The notes under the pieces: model-generated
The model's input: the letters and a program-made list of their open reading frames with translations, nothing else
Told to the model about the DNA's origin: nothing
Databases searched by the model: none
Position numbers and translations under genes: made by a program
DNA from: CAZKTO01 sp964555685
GTDB lineage: Bacteria; Chloroflexota; Dehalococcoidia; SHYB01
Reading direction: 5' to 3'
DNA length: 36,727 nucleotides
Assembly (NCBI GenBank): GCA_964555685.1
Contig: CAZKTO010000024.1
Span: 1-36,727, forward strand
In this document: piece after piece, positions 9,687 through 16,147 of the stretch
Layout of the letters: every line of letters starts with the position of its first letter
Position numbering within the stretch: position 1 is the first letter of the stretch

Positions 9687-9722
9687 ACAGCTTATGCGTA
9701 CAAGAAGGTGCCAAACCATCCT

Positions 9723-9758
9723 GGGGGCGAGCCGCTGTGACACGAGCGGCTCGCCCCC
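9723..9758 (-). terminator. Perfect 14-bp hairpin after the pilin gene
   Basis: Arms 9723-9736 (GGGGGCGAGCCGCT) and 9745-9758 pair perfectly around an 8-nt loop, 36 nt past the pilin stop. No strong U-tract follows on the minus strand. It may act as a pilin mRNA 3'-end stabiliser or partial terminator that lowers pilT expression relative to pilin. Confidence 0.5.
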
Positions 9759-9794
9759 CTCAGTCGTACCCGGCCTCCTCTTGCTTATGCCACC

Positions 9795-10223
9795 TTACGG
9801 TTCACAAATGCCATCCAAGTCTCCGCCGATCTCATCCCCCTGGGTCACGAACCCCCTGTTGTCATAGCTGTACGTGCAGTGCACCGGCGCTCGGTCCAGG
9901 TACGCGGGTATGAGGTCGATGAGTACCTCGCCTACGTCCACTACACCGTCGGCGTCGTTATCGAGCTGGACGGAATTGAAGTCGGCGGGGTTAGCCTCCG
10001 CGATCACGGTGCCCACCCGGTTTTCTGCCATCGCGGCGTACATGCCGGCCTGGGTGGCCTCCAACTCGGCGGTCGCGGACTCTGCCGAGCCCTCGTTAAA
10101 GAAGTTGGCGTAGACGGGGTAGGCCACCCCAGCCAGCAGGCCCAGGATGCCCACGACTATCAGCAGCTCAATCAGGGTAAAACCCTTCTGGCTGTGCCTC
10201 AGTTTACGGTAGAGGTTCTTCAT
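9795..10223 (-). CDS. pilA: Type IV major pilin-like protein with EF-hand calcium loop
   Basis: 142 residues from the ATG at 10223, chosen because AAGGAAG lies just upstream. A 14-residue basic leader ending in QKG is followed by FTLIELLIVVGILGLLAGVAYP, a textbook prepilin site with Glu5. The globular part has a perfect EF-hand loop at residues 88-99 (DNDADGVVDVGE: Asp at 1, 3, 5 and 9, Gly at 6, Glu at 12). It also has two cysteines (116 and 140) that could close the C-terminal disulfide loop of pilins. It is first in the pilus gene order and probably the main structural subunit. Calcium binding is inferred from the loop; GspG-type pseudopilins are known to bind calcium, but by a different site. 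Confidence 0.85.
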   Translation of the reverse strand: MKNLYRKLRHSQKGFTLIELLIVVGILGLLAGVAYPVYANFFNEGSAESATAELEATQAGMYAAMAENRVGTVIAEANPADFNSVQLDNDADGVVDVGEVLIDLIPAYLDRAPVHCTYSYDNRGFVTQGDEIGGDLDGICEP

Positions 10224-10361
10224 CTCGCTTCCTTTCTTGTACAGGAGTCTCTTCCTGTGCTCCATCTCATGCGCTTAGCCGATTTCTCAGGCCGAGCCGT
10301 CCCGCTCTCGTCATGGCCTCGGTCCGAGGCGAATCCTCATTGTACTACACTTTGACTATGT

Positions 10362-10367
10362 ATTATA
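10362..10367 (-). promoter_or_regulatory. Candidate -10 box for the pilin operon
   Basis: TATAAT on the minus strand, in an AT-rich island unlike its surroundings, about 140 nt upstream of the pilin start. No good -35 hexamer is visible at 16-18 nt, so it is tentative. Confidence 0.35.
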
Positions 10368-10491
10368 CTTTGTCTCACCCCCTACGACTTACCTCATATT
10401 AATCGTACGATACGGGAAGTAGCTCAAGTGCCGCATCGTACGCAAGTCCTCATTCCCTAGTACCTGCTTGCGGGAAAGGCCGTTATTATGT

Positions 10492-10578
10492 CCGTTCGTG
10501 GTGAGCCTGTCGAACCACGAACCCGCCCTTCGACAAGACCCCCACGCCGGGCTCGGGGCTTCGGCTCAGGGCGAACGG
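10492..10578. repeat. REP/MITE-like palindromic intergenic repeat
   Basis: Outer ends CCGTTCG (10492-10498) and CGAACGG (10572-10578) are inverted. Inside, GTTCGTGGT (10494-10502) pairs with ACCACGAAC (10514-10522). The gene-free stretch 10224-11272 consists of this element, the hairpins below and a transposase relic. No intact gene is seen in it. Confidence 0.6.
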
Positions 10579-10617
10579 ATTCGGAGGCCGCTTGTTGATA
10601 GTGACGCTCATAAGTGA

Positions 10618-10665
10618 GGCCGCTTTCCGCCCGCCCCGACAAGTCGGGGCGGGCGGAAAGCGGCC
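10618..10665. repeat. Perfect 23-bp hairpin centred on CCCCGAC-AA-GTCGGGG
   Basis: Arms 10618-10640 and 10643-10665 are perfectly complementary around a 2-nt centre (AA). Its core is the dispersed palindrome CCCCGAC-NN-GTCGGGG found repeatedly in this window. Confidence 0.85.
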
Positions 10666-10785
10666 CCCCGCCGCAGGCGGGGCTCCGGAGGCGTTTGCCT
10701 CGGAAGCACGTTACACGACACATCGAAGGTTACTCAACCGTTGCGCTCTTGGCTTCCTGGAGTTGGCAACGCCCTAACCCCCTGG

Positions 10786-10839
10786 CCCCCTTCCCTAAAG
10801 AGGAAGGGGGTATCGTCCCTCTCCTTGCAGGAGAGGGAC
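10786..10839. repeat. Two adjacent strong hairpins
   Basis: First hairpin: CCCCCTTCC (10786-10794) with GGAAGGGGG (10802-10810). Second: GTCCCTCTCCT (10815-10825) with its complement (10829-10839) around a 3-nt loop. No coding potential is seen. It looks like a dispersed intergenic repeat, and a related CCCTTCCC/GGGAAGGG hairpin lies at 16965-16985. Confidence 0.6.
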
Positions 10840-10901
10840 AGGAGGGAGAGGGCCATACTGTTCCTGCTGCGATCACGATTGTTCAGACACCAGAAGCCCC
10901 G

Positions 10902-10917
10902 CCCCGACTCGTCGGGG
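10902..10917. repeat. Dispersed palindrome CCCCGAC-TC-GTCGGGG
   Basis: A perfect 7-bp-arm copy of the dispersed palindrome, just downstream of the transposase relic. Confidence 0.8.
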
Positions 10918-10934
10918 CTGCGGGGAGCTTCACT

Positions 10935-11187
10935 TTAGCAACCAAGTGCTGGGAGCGTGGTCATGACGCGCTCCCACACGCCCAGCCTGCCTTTCCTAGA
11001 CGCGCCGGTGCCGCCGCGTATCGCTCCCGAACCCCTTCGGCAGGTCGTTCCTTCGCGCTCTAGAGCGCAGCACCCACGGGACCCCGTGCAGCGTCTGCCG
11101 ATCATCGGCGCGCCGCCTGCCCCTCGGCTTCTGGGCCGGCAGCAACGGGGCAATCAAGGACCAGTGGGTGTCGGTGATTTTCTCCAT
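10935..11187 (-). pseudogene. IS5-type transposase N-terminal remnant (DUF4096-like), frameshifted
   Basis: Reading from 11187, the first 63 residues match the N-terminal domain of IS5-group transposases (TDTHWSLIAPLLPAQKPRGRRRADDRQTL, then HGVPWVLRSRARRNDLPKGFGS). The frame ends at 10996. The continuation expected in this family (GVWERV-type) is found in a different frame ending at 10935 (RKGRLGVWERVMTTLPALGC), so a frameshift falls near 11010-11025. The catalytic DDE region is absent. This is a dead fragment of an insertion sequence, and no terminal inverted repeats were identified. Confidence 0.7.
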
Positions 11188-11272
11188 AGCGGTTGAGGCC
11201 CTCCTCCTTCTTCTAGCTTAGCATTATTCTAAAACCTCGACGAAAATCAGTTCAATCCTTCGGCCTCTGCAG

Positions 11273-11461
11273 GTGGCCAGCACGCCGCGGGGATGGGTTG
11301 ACTTCCGAGGCCTATGCCGCATCGCTGGGGAGATGGGGCTGGAGTTGGATGAGAGACAGCTGCTCAGCCATGCCGGCTCCGGCAGGTTCATCGCCCGGAT
11401 TGATGCTCAGGGAACCCGCTGGTTTGACCCTACGAACGTCCGGGAGGTGCTCCGTCTATGA
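11273..11461 (+). CDS. Small excisionase-like HTH protein or 5' half of a frameshifted HTH gene
   Basis: 62 residues. The end (ARIDAQGTRWFDPTNVREVLRL) resembles the wing and last helix of excisionase/MerR-type HTH domains, where a G-x-x-x-F-D-P turn precedes a helix. The ATG at 11273 has no strong Shine-Dalgarno. The stop TGA lies at the point where the next HTH-like segment continues in another frame, so this may be the first half of a broken two-module gene. It lies among mobile-element relics. Assignment is weak. Confidence 0.35.
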   Translation: MASTPRGWVDFRGLCRIAGEMGLELDERQLLSHAGSGRFIARIDAQGTRWFDPTNVREVLRL

Positions 11462-11660
11462 CCTCACCTTTAGGGACGGGGACTTCGTTCCCCACTGGGC
11501 GGAGTGGATCAACACCTATCAGTGTGCGCAGCTCTGGGGTTGCCGCCAGCGGCGGGCCGAGCAGCTCATCCAGCAGGGCCTCGTCACCAGCCGCAGGATC
11601 GGCTACGAGCTCTTCGTCAGGCGGGAAGACGCCCTGACGCTGGCTGCGACCCGTCAAGGA
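11457..11660 (+). pseudogene. Excisionase-like HTH fragment without its own start
   Basis: In the frame of 11457 the translation reads DFVPHWAEWINTYQCAQLWG, then RAEQLIQQGLVTSRRIGYEL and FVRREDALTLAATR. This is the pattern of a small HTH-17/excisionase DNA-binding domain (a TYQCAQLWG helix, recognition helix, then a wing). No ATG/GTG/TTG lies at its beginning in frame. It follows the preceding HTH-like frame with a one-base shift, and its 3' end runs antisense into the recombinase relic. Most likely it is a decayed mobile-element accessory gene. Confidence 0.45.
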
Positions 11661-11994
11661 GTTCCACCGCCTCCCGAAGGCCCTGGCTGGTCACCGCCAG
11701 ATAGGCGGCCGTGGTCGACAGATCTGCGTGGCCCAGCGACGTCTGCACGGCCCGAAGGTTGGCCCCCCGCTCCACCAGCTACGTAGCGAAGTAATGGCGG
11801 AGGCTGTGGGGATGTAAACCTGCCAAGCCAGCGGCCTGCGCCAGGCCGTTGACCACCCGGTAGGCTTGCCGCGCGTTGATGGGGAAGACTCGCTCGGCGG
11901 CCGCCCGCCATTGGACCTGCTCCATCAAGGGACAGACGATTCGCTGGGCCATGGCGCCGCCCATGCGGCCCAGGCCGATGAGTCCGAGGTCCAT
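11617..11994 (-). pseudogene. Tyrosine recombinase C-terminal relic fused to a 6-phosphogluconate dehydrogenase-like start, interrupted by TAG
   Basis: The frame from the ATG at 11994 begins MDLGLIGLGRMGGAMAQRIV, a typical Rossmann start of 6-phosphogluconate dehydrogenase (gnd). It then switches to a XerC/D-type catalytic C-terminus: NARQAYRVVNGLAQAAGLAG, HPHSLRHYFAT, then in-frame TAG at 11779-11781. The same frame continues as LVERGANLRAVQTSLGHADL and STTAAYLAVTSQGLREAVEL to a TGA at 11617. The catalytic HxLRH, LGH and Tyr positions are all still readable, but the N-terminal recombinase part is missing and a stop splits the domain. It is a chimera made by recombination and is not expected to be functional. 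Confidence 0.7.
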
Positions 11995-12164
11995 CGCATG
12001 CCTCCTCGCAAGGCGCCTGGCAGGCCGGCATGCCGGCCCAGTCTATCCGCGGAGTACCCTTCGATGCACTCAGGGCAGGCACCGAGTGCACAGATCAGGG
12101 AAGCCGGCGGGGATGGCGCGCTCTGTCACCACGGCCGCCGAGACCGGGGCGAGCTATGAAACGA

Positions 12165-12190
12165 ACGAGCCCCGACAGGTCGGGGCTCGT
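12165..12190 (-). terminator. Hairpin terminator of rnpB, built on the dispersed palindrome
   Basis: 12-bp arms 12165-12176 and 12179-12190 (core CCCCGAC-AG-GTCGGGG on the plus strand). They lie 3 nt past the RNase P RNA 3' end on the minus strand and are followed by TTCGTTT, consistent with an intrinsic terminator. Confidence 0.7.
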
Positions 12191-12192
12191 AG

Positions 12193-12580
12193 GGGCCAAG
12201 GCTGCCTGTAAGCCGAGTTCTGTACCGCCGGACCGGTTTACGTCCGAGGACTTCGTCCCGATCCCGTGGCGGCGGTCATCTATCTGGGCCCGTCGTTGCC
12301 GGCGGGCTCGAGCGGCCAACCCGAGGACAGGCCGGGCGCCCATTGTCCTCCTATTTGGCCTTGCTCCGGGTGGGGTTTGCCCGGCGCGCCGGTCGCCCGG
12401 CACGCCCGTGAGCTCTTACCTCACGTTTTCACCCTTGCCCCGATACAGGATCGAGGCGGTATGGTCTCTGTGGCACTTTCCGTAGGGTCGCCCCTCCTGG
12501 GGGTTACCCAGCGCCCTGCCCGGTGGAGCTCGGACTTTCCTCCCCGACACGTCGGGGCGACCGCCCAGCATCCTTGGCCC
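12193..12580 (-). ncRNA. rnpB: RNase P RNA (bacterial type)
   Basis: 388 nt. Helix P1 pairs GGGCCAAGG at the 5' end (12580-12572) with CCTTGGCCC at the 3' end (12201-12193). The hallmark conserved elements are present in order: GAGGAAAGTCCGAGC (P4 5' strand region), GGGTAACCCCCAGG, CCCTACGGAAAGTGCCACAG, CAAGGGTGAAAACGTGAGG, TAAGAGCTCAC, and ACAGAACTCGGCTTA near the 3' end. It is the catalytic subunit that matures tRNA 5' ends. The P3 region carries a copy of the palindrome CCCCGAC-NN-GTCGGGG (12542-12557), which here simply forms the P3 hairpin. It is transcribed divergently from the thiolase gene. Confidence 0.95.
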
Positions 12581-12586
12581 AAGGCT

Positions 12587-12592
12587 AGTGTA
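12587..12592 (-). promoter_or_regulatory. Candidate -10 box of rnpB
   Basis: TACACT on the minus strand, 6-7 nt upstream of the RNase P RNA 5' end. The -35 region is not clear. Confidence 0.4.
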
Positions 12593-12698
12593 GCACGTTG
12601 GATTGAGGACTGGGGACAAGGAGCCTTGAACCGCAGGCGTTGACCGAGTACCTTGTTCCTCGAACCTCGTTCCTTGTTCCCCTGCCAGAGGAGGGTGT

Positions 12699-13850
12699 AT
12701 GGCTTCGCTCAAGGACAAGACGGCCATCGTGGGCATCGGCCAGACGGAGTTCTCGAAGCGGTCGGGCAAGACCGAGTGGACGATGGCGACGGAGGCCGCC
12801 GTCAAGGCGTGCGCCGACGCGGGTATCTCGCCCACCGAGATCGATGGCATCGTGCGGTCGAGCTACGACGCGGTGCTCCAGCACGAGCTCGTCAAGTCAC
12901 TGGGGATCAAGGAGCTCTCGTACCACGGCGAGGTGGGGTTCGGCGGGGGCGCGCCGTGCGCCATCGGGACGCAGGCGGCGATGGCCGTGGCGACGGGCAT
13001 GGCCAGGTATGTTCTCTGCTACCGGTCGGTCAATCTCTCGTCCGGGCAGCGCTACGGCCAGTCGAGAGCCGGGGCGCGCGTCGGCGGCGAGCAGCAGTAC
13101 TTCACGCCCTATGGCTTCCTGACGCCGGCCCAATGGATCGCCATGTTCGCCCGGCGCCACATGCACGAGTACGGGACGACGCACCGGCAGCTGGGCCACA
13201 TCGCCGTGAGCCAGCGGGCCAACGCCAACCGGAACCCCGCCTCGACGATGAAGGGGCCGCTCTCGCTGGAGGACCACGCCAGCGCCCGCCCGATCGCCGA
13301 GCCGCTGCGCCTCTTCGACTGCTGTCTGAACAGCGACGGCTGCTGCGCCTTCATCGTGACCAGCGCCGACCGGGCAAAGGCGCTACGCCAGAAGCCCGCC
13401 CGCATCATGGGGATGGCCATAGGCATGGCCTACAACCAGGAGGTGGTCCGGACGTACAACCGGGAGTCCATGACCGAGTTCCCGGAGACGAAGGGGACGT
13501 CACGGCGGCTCTTCGGGATGGCCGGCGTCGCGCCCGAGGATATGGACGTGGCGCAGATCTACGACCACTTTACGCCGGGTGTCCTCATTGCGCTGGAGGA
13601 CTGGGGCTTTTGCAAGAAGGGCGAGGGCGGGCCCTTCGTGGAGAGCGGGGCGATCCGCTGGCCCGATGGCAGGCTGCCGGTGAACACGCACGGGGGGAAC
13701 CTCTCGGAGGCGTACATCCACGGCTTCACGCACATCCTGGAGGGGGTGCGCCAGGTGCGCGGGACGTCGACGAGCCAGGTGAAGGACGTGGAGCTGAGCT
13801 TTGTGGCCAGCGCGGCCTTCGTGCCCACCAGCGGGCTGATCTTGCATTAG
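12699..13850 (+). CDS. Thiolase-like protein (SCP2/acetyl-CoA acetyltransferase type)
   Basis: 383 residues with GGAGG 5 nt before the ATG. It begins KDKTAIVGIGQTEFSK, the standard opening of SCP2-type thiolase-like proteins. It has VAQIYDHFTPGVLIALEDWGFCK and a C-terminal NTHGGNLSEAYIHG, the active-site His region. The nucleophile Cys is not clearly placed: C87 (GGAPCAIG) lies a few residues off the expected column, so activity may be synthetic, lytic or degenerate. Such proteins act on acyl-CoA with DUF35 partners, but no DUF35 gene is next to this copy. Its last 42 nt are duplicated at 14576-14617. It is paralogous to the minus-strand thiolase at 17030-18190. Confidence 0.85.
   Translation: MASLKDKTAIVGIGQTEFSKRSGKTEWTMATEAAVKACADAGISPTEIDGIVRSSYDAVLQHELVKSLGIKELSYHGEVGFGGGAPCAIGTQAAMAVATGMARYVLCYRSVNLSSGQRYGQSRAGARVGGEQQYFTPYGFLTPAQWIAMFARRHMHEYGTTHRQLGHIAVSQRANANRNPASTMKGPLSLEDHASARPIAEPLRLFDCCLNSDGCCAFIVTSADRAKALRQKPARIMGMAIGMAYNQEVVRTYNRESMTEFPETKGTSRRLFGMAGVAPEDMDVAQIYDHFTPGVLIALEDWGFCKKGEGGPFVESGAIRWPDGRLPVNTHGGNLSEAYIHGFTHILEGVRQVRGTSTSQVKDVELSFVASAAFVPTSGLILH
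13809..13850 (+). repeat. 42-bp direct repeat, copy 1 (native thiolase 3' end)
   Basis: This copy is the end of the thiolase reading frame including its TAG. Copy 2 is at 14576-14617 with 2 mismatches in 42. The pair flanks the toxin-antitoxin module. Confidence 0.95.
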
Positions 13851-13897
13851 TCGTCCTGCCCTTCGGGGGCATCGGAATCTCCACTCCTGTGCCCTGT

Positions 13898-13903
13898 TAC
13901 AAT
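13898..13903 (+). promoter_or_regulatory. Candidate -10 box for the toxin-antitoxin pair
   Basis: TACAAT about 82 nt upstream of the antitoxin start. No convincing -35 box is present. Confidence 0.3.
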
Positions 13904-13984
13904 GGCTCCGAGCTGATTGCAGACGAGCGCCCGTGCTCACAGAGCCAGCCGCCCAGCAGACGGACAGTCTGAGAGGAGATGCCC

Positions 13985-14224
13985 ATGACTCCGGCTGCAC
14001 TGATGAAGCGGATCACCGTTGACCCCAAGCGGTGCGGCGGCAGACCGTGCATCCGGGGCACGCGCATTGAAGTCGCCATCGTCCTCGACGCCCTTGCCGA
14101 GGGACTGACGCCTGACCAAGTCCGGGACCATTACCCAGCGCTGAAACCGGCTGACATTCGCGCGGCCATCGCCTACGGCGCCGAGCTTGCCCGCGAGCAC
14201 GTCTGGAAGGTCACGGCCTCGTGA
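13985..14224 (+). CDS. DUF433 family antitoxin
   Basis: 79 residues from the ATG at 13985, chosen because GAGGAG lies about 6 nt upstream; the ATG at 13979 would overlap that site. The core RITVDPKRCGGRPCIRGTRI, then a helical region with GLTPDQVRDHYPALKPADIRAAIAYGAELA, is the standard DUF433 winged-helix domain. These proteins are commonly paired with DUF5615 PIN-like toxins, and that partner follows with a GTGA overlap. It is expected to bind its own promoter and neutralise the toxin. It lies between two copies of a 42-bp repeat, so it probably arrived as cargo. Confidence 0.88.
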   Translation: MTPAALMKRITVDPKRCGGRPCIRGTRIEVAIVLDALAEGLTPDQVRDHYPALKPADIRAAIAYGAELAREHVWKVTAS

Positions 14225-14577
14225 AAGTCAAGCTGGACGAGAACCTGTCTCGTCATCTCAAACCCGTCCTTGAGCAACTTGGGCACGACGCGGCGACGGC
14301 CGAGGACGAAGGGCTCGTGGGTAAATCCGATGCAGAGCTGGGGGAGGCTGCGCGAGAAGAAGGGCGGATGGTGTTCACCCTGGACATCGAATTTGCGAAT
14401 GTCCGCAAACATCCGCCGGGAAGGCATGCTGGAATCGTGCTTTTTCGGCCACGCACCATCGGGCCTCTTGCGGTCAACCGGTTCGTGGCCGCATTCGTAC
14501 GGACGACGGACCTCGGCTCGTTGAAAGGGTGCGTGGCGGTTGCGGAGCACGACCGCGTGCGGGTTAGGAAACCGTAG
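14221..14577 (+). CDS. DUF5615 PIN-like toxin
   Basis: 118 residues with a GTG start overlapping the antitoxin TGA. It begins KVKLDENLSRHLKPVLEQLG, with the acidic D-E-N motif at the N-terminus. An ELGEAAREEGRMVFTLDIEF stretch follows, then PPGRHAGIVLFRP, the layout of DUF5615 proteins. This family is predicted to be a Mut7-C/PIN-like ribonuclease toxin. Length is typical. The stop lies at the left edge of the second 42-bp repeat copy. Confidence 0.88.
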   Translation: MKVKLDENLSRHLKPVLEQLGHDAATAEDEGLVGKSDAELGEAAREEGRMVFTLDIEFANVRKHPPGRHAGIVLFRPRTIGPLAVNRFVAAFVRTTDLGSLKGCVAVAEHDRVRVRKP

Positions 14578-14617
14578 CGCGGCCTTCGTGCCCACAAGCG
14601 GGCTGATACTGCATTAG
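14576..14617 (+). repeat. 42-bp direct repeat, copy 2 (orphan thiolase 3' end)
   Basis: It matches 13809-13850 at 40 of 42 positions, including the final CATTAG, but has no thiolase upstream. It begins in the toxin stop region. Confidence 0.95.
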
Positions 14618-14624
14618 GGATTGG

Positions 14625-14656
14625 GGCCGCTGCATCCTGCCGCAGATGAGGGTGCC
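14625..14656. repeat. 32-bp direct repeat, copy A (orphan 3' end of second thiolase)
   Basis: It matches 17034-17065 at 31 of 32 positions. Copy B is the 3' end of the minus-strand thiolase. Copy A lies 7 nt after the orphan end of the plus-strand thiolase, so the two 3' ends face each other. Confidence 0.93.
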
Positions 14657-14661
14657 GGCGT

Positions 14662-15084
14662 TTACGATCCTGGCACGAGCGATGTGGAGCGGCTGTCGCT
14701 CGCAGATGCACCGGCTTGTTCTCCGATGGGCTCCGACGCGGCCACTTCACCGTGCCACTCTGCGCCAGCGGCCAGCTCTTCGGCTGCCTGCGGTCCGCCC
14801 GCAGGCAGGGTGACGGGCGGCAGGTACCCTGCAAGATCGCCGCTGGCCTGGACGCCACCCCCACGCTGCTGGGATGTTTCGGCTGGCTTGCGCTTCAGGA
14901 GAGGGAGGCCGATGCGCGGGTTTTCAGTAACAAGGTAGCCTTCTGGTAGAGCGTCAATCGCGTTGCTCCGGATTGTGGGCGCGAAATAATAGATTGTTTG
15001 GGTACGCCCCCAACGGAGTTGGACCTCTTTTGTGTGGAGGTAAAAAGGCTTACCCGATTTCCTGCTGACAATTTTGTAGGGCAT
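14662..15084 (-). CDS. Small conserved hypothetical protein (AIDALPEGY-ENPR motif)
   Basis: 140 residues from the ATG at 15084, with GGAGGAG just upstream. The first ~70 residues form a compact domain: MPYKIVSRKSGKPFYLHTKE, then WGRTQTIYYFAP, then SNAIDALPEGYLVTENPRIG, LPLLKRK. I recognise this as a recurring small-protein pattern in prokaryotes but know no function for it. The C-terminal ~65 residues are Ala/Gly/Pro-rich low complexity and run to a stop 6 nt from the orphan thiolase end at 14656. The tail may therefore be an artefact of the insertion junction. It is the last gene of a three-gene minus-strand set. Confidence 0.65.
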   Translation of the reverse strand: MPYKIVSRKSGKPFYLHTKEVQLRWGRTQTIYYFAPTIRSNAIDALPEGYLVTENPRIGLPLLKRKPAETSQQRGGGVQASGDLAGYLPPVTLPAGGPQAAEELAAGAEWHGEVAASEPIGEQAGASASDSRSTSLVPGS

Positions 15085-15218
15085 GGCTCCTCCGCAGGCC
15101 CGGGGGGCCTGCACGCGACGGATGTTTAAGGGTGCCACGTCGAAGGTGTGGGTTCCGGACGGCGCAACGAACACCTGACTTGGAGCGGGGGAGCGCGGAG
15201 CGCGTTTCCCAGACACTA

Positions 15219-15731
15219 TCAATGCACTTCTTTAGCGCCGTTCCTCCTGGCGAAGAGGTGCCAGCGCCCGGTGTGGATGCGGCGGGGCGTGGGCTCCAAC
15301 GTGCCGTGCCGGACGACCTCCGATGACCCCCCTGTGGGCTCCGGTATTTCCTTTGGGAATAGGAGGTGAAGCCGGCGCTGTTCATCAGCAGAGAGGTCTT
15401 TCGCTGCATGTTGGATGGTCACGAGCTGCCGCCACGCCACAGCTCCTGGCACGGTCACCATGACTGCGGCGTAGGACTCAGCCAGGCGCATTGCCACCAC
15501 TGGGTCAAGGGAAAGCCACGCTCTGAGACGCCACCTGTTGAACAGCACCGACTTTTCGGTAGGGGAATCGGGCATGCCCACCACCATCGATTTGAGCGCA
15601 TGTTGACGCTCTCCCTCTGGCAGGTGGGCCAGCCCGCGCGAACGAGAGGCGAGCGTCTCAATCCGCTCCCGGTCCGAAACGTCCGCGGACTCGTCCCAGT
15701 CCCAAGTGTCCCGTTGCTTGGATGGTTCCAT
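15219..15731 (-). CDS. Hypothetical helical protein
   Basis: 170 residues from the ATG at 15731; a GTG at 15743 is also possible. It is highly charged and probably mostly helical (DRERIETLASRSRGLAHLPE, VVAMRLAESYAAVMVTVPG, AAKDLSADEQRRLHLLFPKE). No signal peptide, membrane segment or catalytic motif is visible, and I recognise no family. It is co-oriented with the genes at 14662 and 15795 and lies within the block flanked by the 32-bp repeat. Confidence 0.6.
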   Translation of the reverse strand: MEPSKQRDTWDWDESADVSDRERIETLASRSRGLAHLPEGERQHALKSMVVGMPDSPTEKSVLFNRWRLRAWLSLDPVVAMRLAESYAAVMVTVPGAVAWRQLVTIQHAAKDLSADEQRRLHLLFPKEIPEPTGGSSEVVRHGTLEPTPRRIHTGRWHLFARRNGAKEVH

Positions 15732-15794
15732 GGACGGTCTCACCGGTACGACCCGTTCACGGGTGCTCGATGGCGATCAAGGGAGCCTGCTAGG

Positions 15795-16037
15795 CTACGC
15801 ACCAGGGGTTGCTGCGGGGGGAGTCTGCGCCGGCGGGGCGGGTTGAAGCGGTTGAGCTCGCCAGGGCGGTGGAGCGGGCCGAGGCGGCTGGGCGGGTTGA
15901 ACCGGTGGAGCGGGCCGGGGCGGTGGAGCGGGCCGAGGCGGCGTTGATGGCTTCGGCGCTACCGTTGGTTTCGGAGTGAACGGTGGCCGCGCGGGCGGCT
16001 GCGTCACTTGGGACTGCGAGACGAAGAGATTAGCCAT
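15795..16037 (-). CDS. Small proline-rich protein
   Basis: 80 residues from the ATG at 16037, with GAGGA 7 nt upstream. After MANLFVSQSQVTQ the rest is a Pro/Ala repeat (PPRPAPPPRPAPPVQPAQPP). The DNA shows matching short tandem repeats at about 15840-15960. No signal peptide is seen. It could be a linker-like or scaffolding peptide; the good ribosome site argues for real translation. It is the first gene of the three-gene minus-strand set and diverges from the Crp/Fnr-type regulator. Confidence 0.5.
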   Translation of the reverse strand: MANLFVSQSQVTQPPARPPFTPKPTVAPKPSTPPRPAPPPRPAPPVQPAQPPRPAPPPWRAQPLQPAPPAQTPPAATPGA

Positions 16038-16078
16038 GGTCAATTCCTCCTATGAGCTACACCCTGCCGGGCTGCCCA

Positions 16079-16095
16079 CGCGTAAAGATTACGCG
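16079..16095. promoter_or_regulatory. Palindromic operator candidate CGCGTAA-AGA-TTACGCG
   Basis: A perfect palindrome with 7-nt arms and a 3-nt centre in the interval between the divergent Crp/Fnr-type regulator and the three-gene set. It is a plausible binding site for a local regulator. Confidence 0.45.
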
Positions 16096-16112
16096 CGGTC
16101 AAGAGCCGGTGC

Positions 16113-16128
16113 TGTCGGCATGACGACA
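16113..16128. promoter_or_regulatory. Crp/Fnr-like half-site pair TGTCG-N6-CGACA
   Basis: Perfect 5-bp arms with a 6-nt spacer, the architecture of Crp/Fnr sites. Its centre is about 40 nt before the start expected from a TATACT box at 16148-16153, a class II activator position for the regulator's own promoter. Confidence 0.45.
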
Positions 16129-16147
16129 CCTCGTCCGGCTGACGCGC

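Noticed and set aside
10341..10380. A plus-strand promoter in the AT-rich island (TTGTAC and TATACT)
   Set aside because: No gene lies downstream on the plus strand; the same island more likely serves the minus-strand pilin gene.
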